Origin: Bidens hawaiensis | Taxonomy: Eukaryota; Streptophyta; Magnoliopsida; Asterales; Asteraceae | Assembly (NCBI GenBank): GCA_021521415.1 | Contig: JAIQDT010004207.1 | Span: forward strand, 1-64,000 | Length of the DNA: 64,000 nucleotides | Direction of reading: 5' to 3' | In this document: one piece after another, positions 56,498 to 64,000 of the stretch | How the letters are laid out: each line of letters begins with the position of its first letter | Position numbering within the stretch: position 1 is the stretch's first letter | The notes under the pieces: model-generated | Database searches by the model: none | Seen by the model: only the letters and a program-made list of their open reading frames with translations | What the model was told of the DNA's origin: nothing | Program-made: the position numbers and the translations under genes

Positions 56498-57089
56498 ATA
56501 GAACATGAATTCCAGCCCAGAAGCCTGGCCTAATCGCCTGAGCTAGCCCGACCCACAAACTTCACATCACCCATTTTCCCCATGTTTGACTTGACATCTA
56601 TCTCGACCTATTTCGGTAAAATTTATAAGGTTTGATTTGATATGTGATTTAAACAATAACATTGACTTAGAAAGACCCCGAGAAGTATAAAATTGACCAA
56701 AATTGCATCAGACTATAAAAACATAAAACAGGAAGCTTTTGGCACTTCTTATTCCATAGTAAAATAATTACAAATAAGAAAAGTAAACATACTTTAATTA
56801 TTAATAGCGGCACAAATATTTTTCATATATTTACTCATAATCTCATATGCACAAATTAAAAACAAACGAATGCATACACATGCAGCATACAAATTCCTTT
56901 AAATGTAAACACTCTGGACATCAGATCAAAGATAAGGGAAAATCTAAAGGGTTCTTAGCGGTGTTACAACAAGTTTAAATAAAATGATGCAAATAATTGA
57001 GTATGATATATTAGGTATGAATTGAACATTAGAAATAGTTAGCTGCAAGAAGTAATAACAATGCAAGAAAGTAACAAGTAAAAAGCCAA

Positions 57090-57800
57090 ATGCATGAACT
57101 GAACTTGGCCTATGCCGCTCCAAACAGACATCAAAACGAACCGGTTGTAGAACTGTAACTAGTAAAACCTAGAAAGAAAGAAAATATTTTTAGTGATCAG
57201 CCCGGCCCATTTGGCCAATACTAAAAGTCAACCGTTCTGACGCAATAAAAGTTTCAATTTGAAAACTATAGGCATTTTTTCGTATGGAAAAAGTATCCGT
57301 TTTATGAAAATAGCATCCAAAATGAAATGAAAATCCAACCTCATTTATTTGCAGGCCATACACACAACAGTTTCTTAAGCTCCAAAAATTGCCAAATATG
57401 CATACATAATACAAACTGACAAGCAAAATATGTAGCAACATGAAGTGAATTATGCCTAATCCGACTCAAACAGACATCAAAACGGACGGGCTGTACACAA
57501 CTGTAACTAATAAAAACCGAAAAGAAAGAAAATATATTTACTGGTCTGTCTGACCGGTTTGACGCATACTAAAAGCCTCAAATTTCGTGTTGGGTAAAAA
57601 AGACAAAATACACAATAGTTTCTTAAGCTTAAAAAAATTCCAAATATAAAATATGTAATACAAACTAAGAAGCAAAATATGCAGCAAAACGAACTGCAAA
57701 GTGCGTAAGCCGATTCAAACAGACATCAAAACAAACTGGTTGTACACAACTAGAATTAATAAAAACCAAAATATATAAAAAGTAAAGATTTTATAAGTCA
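57090..57800. repeat. Three degenerate tandem repeats downstream of LOX
   Basis: The phrase CAAACAGACATCAAAAC(G/A) occurs near 57122, 57468 and 57716. Each is followed by a GGTTGTACACAACTGTAACTA-like stretch, and the first two by AGAAAGAAAATAT. Spacings are about 346 and 248 bp, so the third unit is shorter. No coding region is supported. Confidence 0.75.
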
Positions 57801-58147
57801 AATTGATGTTCTTAGAAACAGTCAAATTGATGATAAAGCTCACTAAACAAGGTACTGAAGTTTAGTTGTTGGTTTAAGATGATATATGTATAAAAAGTAA
57901 AGATTTTAATTACCTTGTAGACTCATGAGTAAGGATGTACGTTGTTTGAAACAAACAAATTTATATTTGCTTTTGTAGAATATAATGTATAAAAGTTACA
58001 ATAGTAAACATTCACCTACATGTGATCGATATGACTTCATGTTCTACTCGTAAAACACAATGTTCTAGCAGCTATTCTATTCAGCTATTCTATTCAAAGA
58101 AAGACATTAACGTTGGAATTAATAAAAAACAAAATACTTCAATCTTA
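57801..58147. other. 3' flank of the LOX gene
   Basis: This is AT-rich. The phrase AAAAAGTAAAGATTTTA occurs twice (57777 and 57892) and CAGCTATTCTATTC is tandemly repeated (58068-58095). A polyadenylation site could not be pinned down. Confidence 0.4.
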
Positions 58148-61100
58148 TCATATTGTTATGCTGTTTGGAACGCCTCTACCAGTTACCCCAGGTTCTGAAG
58201 TTGGTACGAGCAACTCGTAAGGTGGGACACCGGCGCCACATCTATTCTTAAGCCTTGGATCAGCATTCCTCTTATGTATCTCATTTTCAATATTTTTAAC
58301 TTTCTTTGAAAATCTATAAAATGCCTCAATAATCTTAGGTTCACCTGGCCACCTAGTGTATGCATCCTTCACCTCCCCAATATACTCCTCCTCGTGTGAG
58401 TGTGCTGAGATAATATCAATTACAGCCATATATTTTGTTGATTCTAATAAACTAGGCAAGGATGCAAGGAAATAGCCTTGTGGGTCAGCCATGAAAGACA
58501 CAAACTCTTGCTCATGTTGATGCGGTATAAGTTTTCGCATAAGTGGTGGCCTATTAGGAACATATCCACCGAAGTGGTACTGCCCAAAGTTAAGCGCCGC
58601 ATGTTGTGCTGACGATGTCCATATGATAATGGTTAATATCTCGGTGAGTTTTTCGGGAGTACTTAGTTCAGGCCACCAATTAGCGTCACGAAGATCAGCG
58701 TGTCCCACGTTAATGGCTTCACTATACCATGATTGAAGTTCCGTGTCAGAAATAACATTATTTTCATCTGGGTAGTAATGATTTACATATGTATGCACCA
58801 GCTCTTCAATTGCAGACCAAATGAGGAGCCCATCATTTGCATATGGGTAGTCTTCGATGAGAAGTCTCAGTCCATGGGGCTTTGTTTCATCAGGTACCGC
58901 CATTCCTCTACAACCAAATCCAAGTAAAACGCTTAGACACAATATATGTATCATGATTATTTTATTTTATATTCATCTTTCATTTTAGTTTTAGTGGCAT
59001 TATAAATGTACCTCCGCATCAAATCTGCAGGAAGGCCTTCTAAGTCAAAGCGCCACCAGTCACGATAGGCAGCACATATCATCTCCGTGCTATATTTTCC
59101 AGGAGAAAAGCCACACTCTATAATCCCTTCAGCAGATATAAGGCTCTCGCGGGCCATTGCATTTATTGCAAGGGCATGTTCCATGTGGGGACTAAGAAGC
59201 TTAAAAATTGGATGCAATGAGCTCAAGTGTCGGTGAGTGGCTATTATGAATGGTTCCATACACGCATGAACCCGTAACCTATATATCCATTATATAAACT
59301 TTTAGTCAATTATAAATTTTCTTGGAAAGCTTTTTTGGGCTTCGTATTTTATATATTCAGGATTTCGGATTAGACATACCAATGATGGACAAGTTGGTGA
59401 ACACCATTGTCGTTAGAGCATACATGAGCTTTGCCTAATTTCCATAACCAATTGGTGGTTGCATCAACAGGAGGAGTGAGAACTTGTTTTGATAGGGTAT
59501 TTGTGTCACTGGGAGGAAGGCTTAGCTCAATTGCAACGGGCTTTAAAGTTCCTATAGTAGTTAAGAAGAAGACGGTGCGGGTTGCATATGCTTTTCGGTC
59601 TTCTTGTGCATTTATCCTCTCCAAAAATGGAAGGTAAATGTCATGGTAATCCAATATGAAAAGCTTGTTTTCATCCAAGGCCTGAAAATTGAAAATAAAA
59701 AGGTTCATTTGGAATCCAGTCAAAAGCCAACACTAGGCATTTATCAGTCATTGGTGCTATTTATAATCTATTAAATATTGGCTCTTGTACCTGTTGCACA
59801 GACATTCCATTGAGGTGGCATATAATATGTTCCTCCTTAAGAGCTGATTCTGGTGGTCCATATATTGAAGGATCAAGTTTGCTCACAGGAGGATATACCT
59901 GCGGAAACAAAAGAGTAGAGATGAAAAAGAATTTGATTAAAAACATAGTGGCCAGTTTGATTGAAAATATAGTGGCCAGTTATACTTAAAAGTTGTGATG
60001 GTTCCCTGCCTATAAAAGGCAAGTCTTTTGGTCTATTTTAGACATGTAATTAAAATTATTTTTTTCCTCAGAAGATTCAATATCCTTTACAGAACGCTTT
60101 CATACCCACGAAATATTTTAATCTCATATTGAGATTATGCACAATTCATATCGTTGTCTAGTCATGCTTACCTTCAGCTTTTCTAAGCTAACCGGGTTCA
60201 TCCCAGCAAGTGTTTGCCGGCCAAGTTCATGATCCTCTTGTACATAGCTTGTTACATTCCCTGGAACGTTAATGACGTTTTAATATTTTGATTCATAGTT
60301 AAAATTTATATAGCATTTGCTGGAAAAAGGCATTTTTATTGCACTGGCACTTACAAGACAAGTTTTTCGGAGTCTCAAACTTGAAAATTTCTTCAATGGA
60401 TCCACGTATATCCAAAAACTTCAATAGTCCATGCATATTCAAACTCATATCAACTTCTGATTCGTTCCTATACACCTGAGTAAGATCTGAAACACCTTTC
60501 TCCTTGTAGAGAGTGGTCATCATGGGTGGAATATTATGCAATACTCCTTTCCAAATTCCCATCAGGATATCATTGCGCCTAGTCCCCTCCATAACTTCAT
60601 CTCTTGGCACGTATGTAGAAGAAATCAACGTGTTCACCGGTGTTTCAGATGTTACATCTGCACAATATTTATAAGCTATATTACTCTTGGAATGTTACTT
60701 CAATCTAAACTATCTGTAGCAAACTCACCAGTAATTGTGGACGGACGTCCAGTGCGACATCGTCTAGGATGTGGATTCCTTTCGCCTCCTAGTGTTGGGC
60801 GTGCATATTCCGCCCCCTTATCAGGATTTCCAAGATCATTATACGTGTCAAAATCATATATTCTGTCTGAAGGTAATCTTTGTCCACTTCCGTCACCTCT
60901 CTTATTTTCTAGTTCCTTAGCTCTGAAGTATATCAGCCCCAGAGGTGTTTCACTTGGTAAGTATGCCTATTAAGCCACAAATACATAAAATCAATCGGTG
61001 GACTATCTACAATATAAGAAATTAGACAGCATATAATTCTTAATAGTTATCTACCTTATTGGAAAAGAATATCCTTTGTTCTTTGCAAATGTGAGCCGGT

Positions 61101-61792
61101 TGAATCCAGGAATTGCATGTAAAATGCACAAAGCCATCCAAAGAGATAGTCTCCACATACAATTCCTGTTGGTAATTGTTTCTAACCAGGATTGCCCCCA
61201 TTTCTCCGAAGTCTGCATCGATTAGTAGTTCAACTTCAAAGCTAAAACACCCCGTACCAACGGCTTTCCGAGTAGTACATTTGCACCAATCTTTTACGCA
61301 TTCCTTGCTCACCTTTGGCCTCATGGTACCTGTCATGCACAAATTAACAATATAGAACGTTAGCACAACGCACAATATTTAAAACAAAAATAACCAATAT
61401 ATCAAAAACCAATGTTGATTATTACTTGGATCTATTTGAGTGCTAGCAAGTTGAAAACCAACACCCTTCTCCTCGGTCTTGATATCGTTTTGTGAATATA
61501 ACCATGGAATCTTCATCATTGAGACTTCGTTGCATGTCTTAACTGTAACCGTTGCGGTTACTTTCAAAGTTGACAACACGTCAACCTTAACATCTTCCTT
61601 AAAAAAATCCAATGCCAATGTAGCTTTTACAACCTTTAAACTTTTCAACTTCTTCTTGCAAGAAGTTCGCGATGTAGGAACGTTTAATGTTGTTCTTTTA
61701 CCATAAACACTAATAGGTTGGGTAATAGGGTATATTGGATCAGTGGTTAGTGCATTCTTCCCTTCATGAGAAAAAGAGACGGAAGACAACAT
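58148..61792 (-). CDS. Lipoxygenase (13-LOX-like), nine exons, intact
   Basis: The exons, in gene order, are 61426-61792, 61055-61329, 60729-60966, 60355-60657, 60172-60260, 59791-59898, 59380-59681, 59012-59278 and 58148-58907. All introns are GT-AG and the joined length is 2709 bases (902 residues plus TGA). LOX enzymes add oxygen to linoleic or linolenic acid, the entry step to jasmonates and leaf volatiles. Residues 1 to about 70 are rich in Ser, Thr and Lys and may be a plastid transit peptide. A PLAT/LH2-like domain follows (KVTATVTVK to about residue 210). PRRCRTGRP near 283 and [12 protein letters not shown] near 412 are plant LOX landmarks. The iron ligands are His560, His565 (HWLRVH), His752, Asn756 (QHAALN) and the terminal Ile902. 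The plastid 13-LOX call rests on overall likeness. The start agrees with the pseudogene copy. Confidence 0.95.
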
Positions 61793-61880
61793 GTTATTTG
61801 TTTGGTTACCTGGTACTCACAAAGAATAAGCTCAACAACTTTATTTATTTTTTGTGGATTTATTTGAGTTACTTTGAACC

Positions 61881-61889
61881 ATATATATA
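61881..61889 (-). promoter_or_regulatory. TATA box of the LOX gene
   Basis: The minus strand reads GTATATATAT about 90 bases upstream of the ATG at 61792, leaving room for a leader of roughly 60 bases. Confidence 0.55.
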
Positions 61890-64000
61890 CACAATGTAGC
61901 CACAAAAAATCTTGCAAACAAACAAATATATGCATGCCATCAACCATAACTACCAAGAAACAAGCATCTCATGTTTATGGTTTTACTTATTTGATCAAGT
62001 GAGATACTCATGAAAGTTACATCAAGGCCATTAGACATGTTTTTGTTCACAAAAGCTATCCCAATGTTATAACGAACTATCGAGTTTGTTTTCCTCAACC
62101 TATTACCGCTAAAATATTATCATAATGTTCTGTTTGAGTCCACGATTTCGTTAACATGTGAAGATTCAAGTCCCGGATCGATAATCAAACATGAACTAAA
62201 CGAATAACACTCGTTTATATTAATCAGAAAATATAACTCAAAAAACTGATTATAATATCTATCAAACCCTAACTCAGTTTAACTGTTGATGAACCATAAC
62301 TTGGTTGCATCTAGATGAACCCTAACTTGGTTACATCTCGTGTGTGTCTCTAGATGAACCATAACTCAGTTGCATCTCACACGTTCTATAATGTCTAACC
62401 ATAACTCGATTTATATAGACAAACCTAACTTGTTAGCCAAGACATTATCTATTATAATCACAATGCAATTAGGAAATATGATGTAACTAGGAAATATTAC
62501 CAACTATGACCGATTTATTATTATAGGTCCCTCAAGTTCACCAACTCGTGACTTTGAGTCCGAAATTACGTCCAACAAAGATTACCAGAAAGTTAACACT
62601 ACAAAACTAAGACTTTCACCCATGGATAGATATGTCGCCCGACGGTTACTGTTGGAATCAGGGTATATGTAATGTGATCTTGATTATCAACGAATATTAC
62701 CTTCACTAAAAGGGGAAAGTCGTACATATTGTTTGTAAAAGTAATCAATTAATTCCTTAATTTTGGCCAGTATTTTTTCTTGGCCCAAAAATTTCAAGAT
62801 CAAATGATAAAACCAAAACTGAACCAAACCCAAACTGAAACGAACAGTTTTAAAAATCACAAAAACTGAAATTTATGTCTTTTGTTCGATTTGAGCCCAA
62901 AACCAATTCAACAGTTTGTTTCAACCAAACTTTACAAAATGCACATAACATTTAAATTGTAACACCTCATTATTGAACTACGTACATACAATAAGCATGC
63001 CGTGGTTGTGCCAAATCGTAAACTTGTCTCGTGTTCAAGTTGTAAGCGTCTAATACGAATTTCGGATTCGTGTTAGATTTCGCAAGCAGTTAACCTATGG
63101 GTTTCCTTTTTAACCGTAATCGAATACCGAACCTGACCTGAAGCAATCAGAGGACCGAATAACCCAACCCGATTAAACTCCTAACCCGAACCCTAGATCA
63201 AATAGTTGGGTGGGTATTTGGGTTGGATCAACCCGAATAACTCAAAGCACGTGCGATATTATATAGGTGTAGGATTCTCCTATTGTTTCTTGGTTTGTTG
63301 GCTTGGTTACCATTTACCAAATAATAAGTTTATATGCATCTTTTTGTTGATTTACTTTTGGTTATTGACAATCAAATGATAATGGGGACGCACTATATAT
63401 AATTAATGCATTCTAGACAGAAACTCGGATTAATCCTCTTGTGGATAAAATAATAAATGGATGAAGGTTTGTATTATGGATAAAATAATAAATCAAATTA
63501 TTCTGATAATGCACCATTTAAATTTTATTTATAAAGGTTTGGATTATGGCTTTATTTAATTATATATCTTGTTAAAGGTGAATAGTATTTTTTTAACTTA
63601 TTAAATTTGAAACACGACTCGAATTTACCTGACGTGATCAACTTGAAATCCGAACAACTCGACTTTATTTGTGTCGGTTGTTGGGTCAATTTGCTTTGAG
63701 CTCAAACCCGAATAACCTGACTTGAAACCCAAATAGCACCTCCTGAGTTAACCCGTGAACATGACCCATTTAATAATAGTAAGTGTATAATGAACATTTC
63801 ATGACTTAACCAACTTTAGTTGGAGAAACGACTGAACATGTTATTCCCTGTAACTGCTATAGGGACCATGATTTTAACAAGAAATCTGTAATTTATTTGA
63901 ATTTCATTCACATGTGGTTAGAGATATTGCATAGATTATAAGTATTGTCCAAATTAAGTTGACAAAAAAGTAATCCATTAAATTAGGTAATTTTTGTAGG
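61890..64000. other. Upstream region of LOX and intergenic DNA
   Basis: There is no gene. At 62284-62370 the phrase GATGAACC(A/C)TAACT(T/C)(G/A)GTTGCATCT recurs three times. At 63150-63240 and 63605-63745 there are clusters of ACCCGAA and related phrases in both directions, typical of degenerate intergenic repeats. GTTGGAATCAGGG near 62651 could be an LTR edge, but no partner is seen. Confidence 0.45.

Larger units (their letters stand above)
55651..57090. other. Intergenic DNA with two Helitron-like ends
   Basis: Apart from the hairpins at 55803-55821 and 56479-56497 I see AT-rich sequence. It includes a short duplicated phrase (ATATCATTAGAAACC, near 56217 and 56235) and no gene. Confidence 0.5.

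Noticed and set aside
62640..62700. A Copia LTR edge at GTTGGAATCAGGG
   Set aside because: No partner LTR, primer site or coding remnant could be found within the window.

Overview
This is a stretch of repeat-rich eukaryotic plant DNA: AT-rich, full of LTR retrotransposons from plant-specific lineages (Ty3/Gypsy Tat, Tekay and Athila-like; Ty1/Copia), with a short-intron plant lipoxygenase (LOX) gene as the only intact host gene. The gene structure and repeat style fit a eudicot. Asteraceae is my guess from overall character and is not proven. No rRNA gene, functional tRNA gene, CRISPR array or bacterial feature was seen.

Layout. (1) 1-8644: an almost complete but decayed Tat-lineage Gypsy element on the minus strand, with both LTRs, a primer-binding site and a polypurine tract; its left LTR is cut 4 bases short by the window edge. 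(2) 8645-10626: intergenic DNA ending one side in a Helitron-like 3' terminus. (3) 10627-23680: a LOX pseudogene on the minus strand, split by about 8 kb of nested elements. A Copia element sits in the last exon region; a Tekay-type solo LTR sits in the Copia LTR; a 988-bp long-TIR element sits in the solo LTR and carries the first exon of a Rho/ROP GTPase-activating protein gene (a Pack-MULE). (4) 23795-26890: the 5' half of a plus-strand Copia element with two gag modules in a row. (5) 26857-31582: two truncated minus-strand Gypsy elements (Athila-like, then one with a Met-tRNA-type primer site). (6) 31600-39666: a dead PIF/Harbinger transposase, MITEs, an LTR-like block, a tRNA-derived SINE, a LINE fragment and AT-rich filler. 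(7) 39667-49234: a full-length Tekay chromovirus-type retrotransposon with TSD TATTA, disabled by one frameshift and two stop codons. (8) 49731-55650: an Athila-like, apparently non-autonomous element with its own LTR pair, itself hit by a Copia-like solo LTR (TSD CCTTT). (9) 55651-58147: Helitron-like ends and degenerate tandem repeats. (10) 58148-61792: an intact nine-exon LOX gene (902 codons plus stop) with all five iron ligands, then its upstream region to 64000.

How the pieces fit. The intact LOX and the LOX pseudogene share orientation, exon phases and most exon lengths, so they are a local gene duplication whose copies have been pushed apart by transposons. One copy died through a frameshift, a stop codon and a transposon in the last exon; the other is still open. 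The rest of the window is transposon turnover: full elements, LTR-LTR recombination products (solo LTRs with perfect TSDs), a tandem duplication across an insertion boundary, and gene-fragment capture.
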